From NCBI GenBank assembly GCA_937959395.1, contig CALGLR010000016.1, positions 1-54,743 of the forward strand: a DNA stretch of 54,743 nt, given 5' to 3'. Within the stretch, counting starts at the first letter, position 1. Every line of letters starts with the position of its first letter. Source of the stretch: an uncultured Flavobacteriaceae bacterium (GTDB lineage Bacteria; Bacteroidota; Bacteroidia; Flavobacteriales; Flavobacteriaceae). Below the pieces are notes generated by a model. The model was given only the letters and a program-made list of their open reading frames with translations. It was not told the DNA's origin and searched no databases. Of this stretch, positions 8,926-16,545 are shown in pieces. Both the position numbers and the translations under genes were made by a program.

Positions 8926-10116
8926 ATGAGGTATTTAAACACCAAACACGAAAAGAATTCAGCAAAAATAACAGGACTTATTATACTAATCCTGCTATTG
9001 TTGTTGTTTGTTGTTGGGCCACCTTATTTAGAAACTCCTGAAGAATTTGGAGTCGCTGTTAATTTTGGAGATATACCTCAAGAAGCTCCAGCAAGTTCAC
9101 AAGCTATAGATACGAATGAAGAGCCAGAAGAGGCTGAAGCCGAAGAAGTAGCGGATGAAGTTGAAGAAGCTGAAGCCGAAGAAGAAGTTGTAGATGAAGA
9201 AGCTTTGGAAGAAGCAGCCGAAGAAGCAGCTGCCGCTGAAGCTGCCGAAGTTGCCGCTGAAGAAGCTGCTGCCGAAGAAGCTGCAGAAGCCGCCGAAGCT
9301 GCTGCTGCAGAGGAAGCTGCCGCTGCAGAAGAAGCTGCTGCTGCCGAAAAATTGTTAGCGCAACAGGCTGAAGACGCTTTGAAAATAAAAAATGAGGCAG
9401 AGGCAAAAGAAGCAAAAGAAAAATTAGAAAAATTAAAAAAAGCAGCTGCTGAAGCAAAAGAGAAAGCTGAAAAAGCTGCCGCTGCGAAAAAAGCTGCTGA
9501 AGAAAAAGAAAAAGTAGAAAAAGCTGCAGCTGCTAAAAAAGCTGCCGAGAAAGCCGCAGCTGCTAAAAAGGCCGCCGCTGAAAAAGCTGCAGCTGAAAAA
9601 GCCGCTTCAGCAAAAAAAGCAGCCGCTGCTAAAGCTGCTGCTGCAAAAAAAGCTGCAGATAAAGCCAAAGCCGCCAAAGCTGCTGGAGATGCAAAAAAAG
9701 CAGCAGATGCTAAAGCCGCCGCAGACGCTAAAGCCGCTGCAGATGCAAAAGCAGCAAAAGCTGTGTCTTTTGCTTTAATAGAAAATGTTCCAATATACCC
9801 TGGTTGTGAAGCAGGAGATAATAATGCTCGAAAAAAATGCATGAACACTAAAATTAAAGCGTTTTTAGGCGAAAAGTTTAATACAGATCTAGCTTCAGAT
9901 TTAGGATTAAAAGGAGTGCTTGATATTAGAATTTTCTTTAAAATAGATCAAACAGGCCGAGTGGTTGGTATTAGAACTAAAGCATCTCATCCCGATTTAG
10001 CTGCTGAAGCTAAACGTGTCGCAGGTTTATTACCAAAAATGAAACCAGGAAAACAACAAGGTAAAGCAGTAGCAGTAAATTATTCTCTGCCTATTAAATT
10101 TCAAGCACCAGACTAA
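8926..10116 (+). CDS. tonB: Energy transducer TonB with very long Ala/Glu/Lys-rich spacer
   Basis: A 396-residue protein. Residues 1-15 are cytoplasmic, about 16-33 form the membrane anchor (GLIILILLLLLFVVGPPYL), about 67-275 are a low-complexity Ala/Glu then Ala/Lys-rich stretch likely to form a long helix or coiled coil across the periplasm, and the last about 110 residues are a Bacteroidota-type TonB C-terminal domain (VPIYPGCE, ARKKC, GVLDIRIFFKIDQTGRV, LPKMKPGKQQGKAV, VNYSLPIKF). The two Cys residues of PGCE and KKC are conserved in this TonB subtype. It would contact TonB boxes of outer-membrane receptors. The alanine-rich spacer resembles TolA, but the C-terminal domain is TonB-like. 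Only the anchor is shared with the second tonB. Confidence 0.88.
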   Translation: MRYLNTKHEKNSAKITGLIILILLLLLFVVGPPYLETPEEFGVAVNFGDIPQEAPASSQAIDTNEEPEEAEAEEVADEVEEAEAEEEVVDEEALEEAAEEAAAAEAAEVAAEEAAAEEAAEAAEAAAAEEAAAAEEAAAAEKLLAQQAEDALKIKNEAEAKEAKEKLEKLKKAAAEAKEKAEKAAAAKKAAEEKEKVEKAAAAKKAAEKAAAAKKAAAEKAAAEKAASAKKAAAAKAAAAKKAADKAKAAKAAGDAKKAADAKAAADAKAAADAKAAKAVSFALIENVPIYPGCEAGDNNARKKCMNTKIKAFLGEKFNTDLASDLGLKGVLDIRIFFKIDQTGRVVGIRTKASHPDLAAEAKRVAGLLPKMKPGKQQGKAVAVNYSLPIKFQAPD

Positions 10117-10223
10117 GATTAATATTTTTATGAATTTTTAATGTATTTCCTCTTTTAGGTGGACGGACTTCTAAACATACGTATTGTGAAAAAATTACGT
10201 TATTTATCTAATCAAAACAACTT

Positions 10224-10925
10224 ATGTTAAATACCATATTATTAAATACTGTAAAACAAACCGATGTCTTAGCAGATGGTGAACCAGTAGAAAAAACACT
10301 TTCCATAATAGAATTAATTACTACTGGAGGTACAGCAGGTATGTTAATTATAGGAATACTTTTTGTGCTTTTAATAGCAGCTATTTATATTTATTTTGAA
10401 CGCATTTTCGCAATAAAAGAGGCCTCTAAGGTAGATTCAAATTTTATGAATCAAATACGAGATTATGTAAGTGATGGCAAAGTAGACTCGGCTCAAAACT
10501 TATGTTCGCAAGCCAATTCACCAGTATCAAGACTAATAAGCAAAGGGATTTCAAGAATAGGAAAGCCTTTAGAAGATATAAATACAGCGATAGAAAATGC
10601 TGGCCGATTAGAAATTTATAGTTTAGAGAAAAATGTAAGTGTTTTAGCTACTATTTCAGGAGCAGCACCAATGATTGGGTTTTTAGGAACGGTAATAGGA
10701 ATGATCTTATCGATATTCGAAATCGCAAATTCAGGAGGATCAATAGACATTAAAACATTAGCCGATGGTTTATATACGGCGATGACCACCACAGTAGGAG
10801 GTTTAATAGTAGGTATAGTTGCTTATATAGCATATAATCATTTAGTTGTAAAGACGGATAAGATTGTTTATCAAATGGAAGCAAATTCATTAGAGTTTTT
10901 AGACTTATTAAATGAACCTATCTAA
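10224..10925 (+). CDS. exbB: MotA/TolQ/ExbB proton channel protein (copy 2)
   Basis: A 233-residue protein, identical to copy 1 from LADGEPVEKTLS to the end and different only in the first residues (MLNTILLNTVKQTDV against MLNTIILQAEA). The same three transmembrane segments are present. It is expected to form a second ExbB-ExbD-TonB motor with the two genes that follow. The strict protein identity against scattered synonymous DNA changes indicates strong purifying selection, gene conversion, or both. Confidence 0.95.
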   Translation: MLNTILLNTVKQTDVLADGEPVEKTLSIIELITTGGTAGMLIIGILFVLLIAAIYIYFERIFAIKEASKVDSNFMNQIRDYVSDGKVDSAQNLCSQANSPVSRLISKGISRIGKPLEDINTAIENAGRLEIYSLEKNVSVLATISGAAPMIGFLGTVIGMILSIFEIANSGGSIDIKTLADGLYTAMTTTVGGLIVGIVAYIAYNHLVVKTDKIVYQMEANSLEFLDLLNEPI

Positions 10926-10934
10926 AATTAATAT

Positions 10935-11327
10935 ATGAATTTAAGAGGAAGAAATAAAGTGACCCCAGAATTCAATATGTCATCGATGACAGATATTGTA
11001 TTCTTACTCCTTATCTTTTTTATGATTGCCTCTACCTTAGTTTCTAGTGAAGCGATAGATTTACTGTTACCAAAATCAACAAGTAAAACGACTCAGTCAA
11101 AAAACGTAGCAGTAAGTGTTAATAAGAAGCTAGAGTATTATGTAGATACACAAAAAGTATCAAAAAGAAATTTAGAAGCAGCAGTATTGCGAAAGGTTGG
11201 TAAATCGAGTAATCCTACAATTGTATTACGAATAGAAGAAGATGTAGCCATGAAACATGCGGTTTTTATAATGGATATCGCCAATAGAAACAGAATAAAA
11301 TCAACATTAGCAGTACGATCTAAATAG
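10935..11327 (+). CDS. exbD: ExbD/TolR biopolymer transporter (copy 2)
   Basis: A 130-residue ExbD with the same SSMTDIVFLLLIFFM membrane segment and conserved Asp as copy 1, and a single Val to Ile difference. Spacing to exbB (9 bases) and tonB (11 bases) is identical to the first operon, so expression as an operon is likely. Confidence 0.95.
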   Translation: MNLRGRNKVTPEFNMSSMTDIVFLLLIFFMIASTLVSSEAIDLLLPKSTSKTTQSKNVAVSVNKKLEYYVDTQKVSKRNLEAAVLRKVGKSSNPTIVLRIEEDVAMKHAVFIMDIANRNRIKSTLAVRSK

Positions 11328-11338
11328 AAAAAGATTAA

Positions 11339-12256
11339 ATGAGGTATTTAAACACCAAACACGAAAAGAATTCAGCAAAAATAACAGGACTTATTATACT
11401 AATTCTATTGTTATTGATATTTGTTGTTGGACCTCCTTATTTAGATCCTGCACCAGAATATGGTGTCGCAATTAATTTTGGTAATTCTAATACGGGTAGC
11501 GGAAATGTCCAACCAGACCAACCTGTTAAATCTGAGGATTTAAATATCAATAAAAAACCTCAAGAAGCAGAGTCTGAACCTGAAGAAGCCAAACCTGATA
11601 AAACGGTTGAGGAAGAAGCCACTAAAGAAGAAACTAAAAAAGAAGACACTTCAGAAAAGGTATTAACTCAGGAAGCAGAAGACGCCATAAAAATTAAAAA
11701 AGCAAAAGAAGCTAAGGAATCAAAAGCAGCAAAAGCCAAAGCAGATGCCAAAGCGGAAGCACAACGAAAAGCGAATGCAAAAGCTGCAGCCGAAGCAAAA
11801 AAGAAAAAAGAAGAAGCCGATAAGAAGAAGAAGTTAGATGAAATGATGGGTGGATTGAATAATTCTAAAGGAGATTCTTCAGGAAGTGAAGGCGATGATG
11901 ACAAAGCAGGAGATAAGGGGCAATTAAATGGAAACCCTTATGCGACTAGTTATTTTGGAGATCCTGGAACAGGAAGTGGAGGCGTAGGTTTTGGATTAAA
12001 CGGCAGAGGGAAACCATCTAAAGATGTTTTTAAACAAGATTGTAATGAGTCTGGATTAGTTGTAGTTCGTATAGAAGTTGATAGAAATGGACGAGTTATT
12101 AAAGCTGAACCTGGAGTGAAAGGAACGAACAATACTGCAGCTTGTTTATTAGAACCTGCTAAGAAAATCGCATTATCTCATAAATGGAAAGCAGATGATA
12201 AAGCACCTGCACGTCAAGTAGGTTTTGTTAGTGTAAACTTTAAACTAGGTCAATAA
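11339..12256 (+). CDS. tonB: Energy transducer TonB, second type
   Basis: A 305-residue protein. The first about 35 residues are nearly identical to those of the upstream TonB, then it diverges completely. A Glu/Lys/Ala-rich spacer (about residues 70-180) and a Gly/Ser/Asn-rich stretch precede a C-terminal domain of another Bacteroidota TonB subtype (KQDCNESGLVVVRIEVDRNG, EPGVKGTNNTAACLLEPAKK, VGFVSVNFKL). It is followed by folC after 3 bases. Having two motors with near-identical ExbBD but different TonB receptor-contact domains suggests partner specialisation. That is inference. The family assignment is solid; the receptors served are unknown. Confidence 0.88.
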   Translation: MRYLNTKHEKNSAKITGLIILILLLLIFVVGPPYLDPAPEYGVAINFGNSNTGSGNVQPDQPVKSEDLNINKKPQEAESEPEEAKPDKTVEEEATKEETKKEDTSEKVLTQEAEDAIKIKKAKEAKESKAAKAKADAKAEAQRKANAKAAAEAKKKKEEADKKKKLDEMMGGLNNSKGDSSGSEGDDDKAGDKGQLNGNPYATSYFGDPGTGSGGVGFGLNGRGKPSKDVFKQDCNESGLVVVRIEVDRNGRVIKAEPGVKGTNNTAACLLEPAKKIALSHKWKADDKAPARQVGFVSVNFKLGQ

Positions 12257-12259
12257 AAC

Positions 12260-13477
12260 GTGACTTATAATGCCACTATAAATTGGTTGTTTTCTCAATT
12301 ACCAATGTATCAAAATCAAGGTAAATCTGCTTATAAGGTAGATTTATCAAATACAATTTTATTAGCCAATCATCTTAAAAATCCTGAAAGTAAATTTAAA
12401 TCAATACATGTCGCAGGAACCAATGGAAAAGGTTCTACCAGTCACATGTTGGCTTCCGTTTTACAAGAAGCTGGTTATAAAGTAGGATTATATACTTCCC
12501 CACATTTAAAAGACTTTAGAGAGCGTATTAAAATTAATGGAGACGTCATCTCTAAACAAGCAGTTATTGGTTTTGTAAAGCGTAATAAATCTTTTTTTGA
12601 AACCAATAAGTTGTCTTTTTTCGAAATGACTGTAGGTTTGGCATTTGATGTTTTTGCAAAACAGAACGTAGATATAGCTATTATTGAAGTTGGACTAGGC
12701 GGACGTTTAGATTCAACTAACATTATTACTCCAGAAGTTTCAGTAATTACTAATATAGGATTAGATCATACACAGTTCTTAGGTAATACCATTAAAGAGA
12801 TTGCTATAGAGAAGGGCGGAATTATAAAAGAATCTGTTCCGGTAATTATAGGAGAGACTCAGCTTGAATCCAAGAGTGTCTTTCAAAAATTAGCTAAAGA
12901 AAGAAATGCAAAAATTAGTTTTGCAGATCAGGAACAAAATTCAGTTTATAAAACAGACCTACTAGGTGATTATCAAATAAAAAACATTAAAACAGTAATT
13001 CAAGTCATTCAAGAAATGCGCCTTAAAGGTTTTAAGATTCCTTTAGAAAGTATAAAAAAAGGATTTTTAAATGTGGTTAAAAATACAGGGCTTTTAGGTC
13101 GATGGCAACTACTTAATGAAAATCCTAAAGTAATTTGTGATACGGCGCATAATAGAGAAGGACTCATGCTAACAATGCAACAGTTAAAAAATGAAGATTA
13201 TGAATCGTTACATATCGTTTTTGGAGTTGTAAGTGATAAAAATTTAAATACAATAATTGATTTATTACCTAAAAAAGCAACATATTTTTTGTGTAAACCT
13301 AACATTTCTCGTGGTATGGATGTAGAGAAATTAAAAGTAGAGTTTGAAAAACAAAAATTAAAATACAGTATATATAATTCTGTAAATGAAGCCTATAAGA
13401 TGGCTTTTAAGAGCATGAGAAAGAAGGATATAATGTATATTGGAGGTAGTACTTTTGTTGTTGCAGAAATAATTTAA
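12260..13477 (+). CDS. folC: Folylpolyglutamate synthase / dihydrofolate synthase
   Basis: A 405-residue Mur-ligase-type enzyme that adds glutamate to dihydropteroate/folates with ATP. Seen: the P-loop VAGTNGKGST (residues 51-60), LYTSPHLKDFRERIKING, IIEVGLGGRLDSTNI, ITNIGLDHTQFLGNT and CDTAHNREGL. The start is a GTG at 12260, 3 bases after the tonB stop. The first ATG (12306) would remove the conserved N-terminal sequence TINWLFSQLPMYQNQGKSAY, so GTG is preferred. It is probably co-transcribed with the second exbBD-tonB operon. Confidence 0.95.
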   Translation: MTYNATINWLFSQLPMYQNQGKSAYKVDLSNTILLANHLKNPESKFKSIHVAGTNGKGSTSHMLASVLQEAGYKVGLYTSPHLKDFRERIKINGDVISKQAVIGFVKRNKSFFETNKLSFFEMTVGLAFDVFAKQNVDIAIIEVGLGGRLDSTNIITPEVSVITNIGLDHTQFLGNTIKEIAIEKGGIIKESVPVIIGETQLESKSVFQKLAKERNAKISFADQEQNSVYKTDLLGDYQIKNIKTVIQVIQEMRLKGFKIPLESIKKGFLNVVKNTGLLGRWQLLNENPKVICDTAHNREGLMLTMQQLKNEDYESLHIVFGVVSDKNLNTIIDLLPKKATYFLCKPNISRGMDVEKLKVEFEKQKLKYSIYNSVNEAYKMAFKSMRKKDIMYIGGSTFVVAEII

Positions 13478-13496
13478 TTTTTTTTTCAAAAAAGCT

Positions 13497-13526
13497 TTTG
13501 CAAAATCAAAAACTACTCTATATTTG
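13497..13526 (+). promoter_or_regulatory. Promoter of the tRNA-Val gene
   Basis: TTTG at 13497-13500, 18 bases, then TATATTTG at 13519-13526 match the Bacteroidota consensus. The RNA would start about 8-15 bases before the tRNA. Confidence 0.75.
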
Positions 13527-13540
13527 CAGTCCTAATAATA

Positions 13541-13615
13541 GGGCGCGTAGCTCAGTTGGTTCAGAGCACTTGGTTTACACCCAAGGGGTCAGGGGTTCGA
13601 ATCCCTTCGCGCCCA
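13541..13615 (+). tRNA. tRNA-Val (anticodon UAC)
   Basis: A cloverleaf can be drawn: acceptor stem GGGCGCG (13541-13547) pairs with CGCGCCC (13608-13614), with discriminator A at 13615. The D arm contains GCTCAGTTGGTTCAGAGC, the anticodon stem CTTGG/CCAAG encloses the loop TTTACAC (anticodon TAC), and the T arm contains the GGTTCGAATCC core. CCA is not encoded. It has its own promoter and a hairpin directly downstream. Confidence 0.97.
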
Positions 13616-13618
13616 CAC

Positions 13619-13653
13619 AGCAAAAAGACTTCCCTACTGGAGGTCTTTTTGCT
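13619..13653 (+). terminator. Terminator of the tRNA-Val gene
   Basis: AGCAAAAAGACTTCC (13619-13633) pairs with GGAGGTCTTTTTGCT (13639-13653), a 15-bp stem with one G-T pair and a 5-base loop, followed by TATGTG. The descending arm itself carries the T run (TTTTT). Confidence 0.85.
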
Positions 13654-13679
13654 TATGTGTTAACCTTTTTCATTTTGTT

Positions 13680-14255
13680 ATGATGAATAAAAAAAATAAT
13701 TTCTTTTCTACAGGAAAAACAGAATTAATAAAGCAGTTTTTAATTCTACTTTTAGTTTTTACACCTATGTTAATTAGTGCTCAAGATAACTCCATAGGAA
13801 TCACAGGAGGTTATACAACTAATGGTTTTGGAGTTCAGGCTTCTTTTAATTTAGCTATTAATGATAATAGTTATATTCAATTTGGAGGTTATTTTTCTAA
13901 AGCAGAAGATAATGCAGGAGATTTAGTTATTCCTTATAATGATGCGACTTTTAATGTTGGTTATTTTCATAATGTAATTTCTAGCCTTGAAGGTAAATTC
14001 AATATTGCTATTGGAGCAGGTCCTATAGTTGGCTATGAGATTGTAAATAATGGAAAGTCTGAGTTTAGTTCTGGAGCTGAAATTGATGGTGAAAATCAAA
14101 TTATTTATGGAGCATATGCGGGATTAGATATGAGAATATACATATCAGATAAAATTTCTATTGCTGTAATTGTAAATCAATATTATCATGAAGGGAGTGA
14201 CTTAGGTCGTTTAGCGATTTATTCAGGACTTGGATTTAGATATCATATATTTTAA
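13680..14255 (+). CDS. TraO-like outer-membrane protein (pair 1)
   Basis: A 191-residue exported protein. After a long positively charged N-region there is a hydrophobic segment (FLILLLVFTPMLISAQ) likely to be a signal peptide cleaved before QDNSIG. The mature part is beta-strand-like with alternating aromatic residues and ends in YHIF, as outer-membrane barrels often do. Motifs such as IGAGPIVGYEIVNNGKSEF, DGENQIIYGAYAGLDMRIY and the GS-LG---Y-GLGF ending recall the conjugal transfer protein TraO of Bacteroides conjugative transposons. That match is from memory and should be tested. The next gene, 11 bases downstream, resembles TraQ, the partner of TraO in those elements, which strengthens the call. 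It is paralogous to 16006-16536. Role unknown; perhaps an outer-membrane anchor for the lipoprotein. Confidence 0.75.
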   Translation: MMNKKNNFFSTGKTELIKQFLILLLVFTPMLISAQDNSIGITGGYTTNGFGVQASFNLAINDNSYIQFGGYFSKAEDNAGDLVIPYNDATFNVGYFHNVISSLEGKFNIAIGAGPIVGYEIVNNGKSEFSSGAEIDGENQIIYGAYAGLDMRIYISDKISIAVIVNQYYHEGSDLGRLAIYSGLGFRYHIF

Positions 14256-14266
14256 AGTAATTAATT

Positions 14267-15640
14267 ATGAAAAATTTATATAAATTATTAGTAATCATAG
14301 GTTTTGTATCCTTAAGTTTTACTAGTTGTGAGAAAGATATAGTCGTAATCGATGCATTTAATTTTGAAATTGAAGAGATTCATCAAGAGATAACGACTAT
14401 TAATTACCCTCAAGAGACTAAATTGTCTATACTTGCTGAAAAGCCATTGGCTAGCGATAATTATTTCTTTAGTTACATTATGTTAGAAGGTCAAGGAGCA
14501 TTTATTATAGACGGGAGTCCAGTTTCTCAAAATGAGCATATAGAAATAGAAAGCCCTGAGCTTGAATTTAATATGAATTTCGTAAGTAGTTCATTGGGTA
14601 TAAAAAAAGTAAGAATAGAAATTAATAATAATGGAAAAGTAATTAAGGAAATAGATCTTGTATACGATGTTAGGCATAATCCTTATTCATTAACAATGAC
14701 CTCTCCAGTAACTGATTATACTGAAAACCAGGTTATCCCTATTAAAGTGAATTTGCAAAATGTTGGAGTAGACAATAATGTCGTTTATAAACGTGCTTTT
14801 TTCTTATTAGAAGGTGAGGGAGTATTAACAGGAGAAGGTCAAACAGATCCAACTCCTTTAGAACAATTTCTTCCTATAGAAGAAGGAGAAACGAATTATA
14901 GTTTAGAAATGTCTACACTAGGTACGGCTAGGTTTTTAGTGAGAACTATAGATAGTAATGGTCAAGTTAAAGAGGCCATTTTAGAATTTAATGGAATTTC
15001 TCAAGATTTAACATTTACAGTGGTTACCAATCCTAGCAATTTGTTTGTGAATTCTGATTTTGCATTTGAGTTTTCTATACCAGTAATACCTGGGGTTTCT
15101 GGAAATAAAATGAGTTATGTTATAGATACTGGTGATCTTGAAATAGAATTTGGTGGTGCATTGATAGCGCAAAATGAGCAGGTCGATGTTCCAGATTCTG
15201 GGAATTTTTCGTGGTCAGGCTTAAGTAATATTGAGCAAGATTTAACAATAACATTCACTTTAGAAAGTGGAGGTGATCAAATATCTAGAGATTTGGTATT
15301 ATCATTTCAAGCAAGAGCTTTTAATTTGGAGATGATTCCTGATTCTATTGACGCTTCTGTTAATGAAGCCATAAATATCACAGGTACAATCTCTCAAAGT
15401 AGTACGCCAGGTGGAAATCATTTTATAACAGTAACATCAGATAAACTAGGGGAAATAACACATAATGGGGCTGTTGTTACTCTTGGAACTGCTTTTCCGG
15501 TAACTCTTGATAGTAATTTAAGATTTACGATGACTTATAAAGGTCTTGAGCCTGGTGAACACGAATTAAATTTTATAGCTGTTAATGCGATAGGTGAATC
15601 GTCTAACGTTGAAACGTTTAAAATGAATTTCACACCTTAA
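14267..15640 (+). CDS. TraQ-like modular lipoprotein, 4 modules (pair 1)
   Basis: A 457-residue lipoprotein with lipobox SFTSC (Cys21). The residues after the Cys (EKDI) are acidic/lysine-rich, which in Bacteroidota often marks export to the cell surface. The rest is four beta-rich modules of about 105-110 residues, beginning near residues 28, 134, 245 and 345. Modules contain patterns such as YFFSYIMLEGQGAF and YKRAFFLLEGEGVL with an ending like SNGQVKEAILEFNG, which recall the single-domain conjugation protein TraQ (DUF3872-type) from memory. The four modules match the first four of the giant protein at 16546-23808 in the same order, so the genes are paralogues. Binding partner and function are not known. 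Confidence 0.7.
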   Translation: MKNLYKLLVIIGFVSLSFTSCEKDIVVIDAFNFEIEEIHQEITTINYPQETKLSILAEKPLASDNYFFSYIMLEGQGAFIIDGSPVSQNEHIEIESPELEFNMNFVSSSLGIKKVRIEINNNGKVIKEIDLVYDVRHNPYSLTMTSPVTDYTENQVIPIKVNLQNVGVDNNVVYKRAFFLLEGEGVLTGEGQTDPTPLEQFLPIEEGETNYSLEMSTLGTARFLVRTIDSNGQVKEAILEFNGISQDLTFTVVTNPSNLFVNSDFAFEFSIPVIPGVSGNKMSYVIDTGDLEIEFGGALIAQNEQVDVPDSGNFSWSGLSNIEQDLTITFTLESGGDQISRDLVLSFQARAFNLEMIPDSIDASVNEAINITGTISQSSTPGGNHFITVTSDKLGEITHNGAVVTLGTAFPVTLDSNLRFTMTYKGLEPGEHELNFIAVNAIGESSNVETFKMNFTP

Positions 15641-16005
15641 AAGTGATATCTTATGTGCCTAAAAATTATTTAATGCTAGTCTATATTCGGTATAAAAAGC
15701 GTTTAAGTTTTTAAACTTGATTATAACTTTGTCTTTTTAAAGTATTTATATACGTCTTATCTATTTTTTTTCAATTAGAGGTTAATTTAAACAATATTTG
15801 TATGAAATTATTTCGCTATATGTTTTATATCAGCTATTAACTAAAATTCATAATTAAAAGATTATTAGGCAATTACTCTGCTTTGGATAAGTGTTTTTAC
15901 TTATTTGTCCGAAGAATATAATTGCATTTTTTATGTATTAAATATTACATGGTATGGGATATTATAATAATTAAAAGTTTTTAACCAAATCAAAAACAAA
16001 AGTCA
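15641..16005 (+). other. 365-base intergenic gap between the two TraO/TraQ-like pairs
   Basis: No gene seen. It is very AT-rich with short stop-dense frames. TAACTTTG at 15724-15731 fits the -7 consensus, but the matching upstream box is only TTTA (15702-15705, 18-base spacer), so a promoter for pair 2 is possible but weak. A small hairpin ATAAGT/ACTTAT lies at 15887-15904. Confidence 0.4.
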
Positions 16006-16536
16006 ATGAAGCATTTTTTTATCTGCTTTTTAATCATTTTACCATTTTTAGCAAAAGCTCAGGATGATTCGATAGGAATATCGGTAGGATATACAACAAA
16101 CGGTATCGGCGTATTATTAAGTTATAATAAGTCTATTAATGATAATAGTTATATTCAAGTAGGAGGTTATTATTCAATAGCAGAAGATCAATCCAATGAT
16201 AATGTTAAGGTGCCTTATAATGATATGAGCCTTAACATTGGTTATTTCCATAATATCATAACTAGTTTAGAACGAGAATTTCATTTTGCGATAGGCGGAG
16301 GTGGTATAGCTGGTTATGAAATTATTAATGGTGGAAACTCTGAAATAAGAGAGGGCATAATTGTAGATGGTGAAAATCAATTTATTTATGGCGCATTTGT
16401 AGGTTTAGAAGCTGGCTATTATTTCTCAGATCATTTTTCAGTTTCCGCAACTGTTAATGAATATTATCACATAGGTAGTGATTTAGGAAAGGCTGTGTTT
16501 TATGGCGGTTTAGGAGTTAAATATCATATTTTTTAA
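16006..16536 (+). CDS. TraO-like outer-membrane protein (pair 2)
   Basis: A 176-residue exported protein with a clear signal peptide (MKHFFICFLIILPFLAKA, cleavage before QDDS). It aligns along its whole length with 13680-14255 (SIGI--GYTTNG, NDNSYIQ-GGYYS-AED, VPYND, NIGYFHNII, GYEIINGG, DGENQFIYGAF, GSDLGKAVFYGGLG, YHIF). The beta-barrel-like pattern and C-terminal aromatic fit an outer-membrane location. It is followed after 9 bases by the giant TraQ-like lipoprotein gene, the same arrangement as pair 1. TraO family membership is judged from memory. Confidence 0.75.
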   Translation: MKHFFICFLIILPFLAKAQDDSIGISVGYTTNGIGVLLSYNKSINDNSYIQVGGYYSIAEDQSNDNVKVPYNDMSLNIGYFHNIITSLEREFHFAIGGGGIAGYEIINGGNSEIREGIIVDGENQFIYGAFVGLEAGYYFSDHFSVSATVNEYYHIGSDLGKAVFYGGLGVKYHIF

Positions 16537-16545
16537 AAACAGATT

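Larger units (their letters stand above)
7783..9067. repeat. Tandem duplication unit, copy 1 (exbB-exbD-5' tonB)
   Basis: This stretch recurs at 10187-11480. It covers the upstream leader, all of exbB and exbD and about the first 47 codons of tonB. Gene spacings and stop/start junctions are identical in both copies (constant offset of 2413 bases from the exbB 3' end onward; copy 2 has 12 extra bases near the exbB start). Similarity stops abruptly inside tonB, after the membrane anchor. Confidence 0.9.
10187..11480. repeat. Tandem duplication unit, copy 2 (exbB-exbD-5' tonB)
   Basis: Second copy of 7783-9067. DNA differences are mostly synonymous and clustered in short runs (for example around 10400-10430 and 11010-11050), with long identical tracts between. 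This suggests an older duplication partly homogenised by gene conversion. Confidence 0.9.

Noticed and set aside
9078-9848. Long open frames antisense to the Ala-rich part of tonB
   Set aside because: They arise from the GC-rich alanine repeat codons of the sense gene and have low-complexity Ala/Ser/Phe composition with no family resemblance.
7783-11480. exbBD repeat as an assembly artefact
   Set aside because: The copies differ at many synonymous sites, have different exbB N-termini and completely different tonB tails, so both are real.
13498-13683. Small plus-strand open frame across the tRNA-Val gene
   Set aside because: It is the translation of the tRNA and its terminator, not a protein gene.
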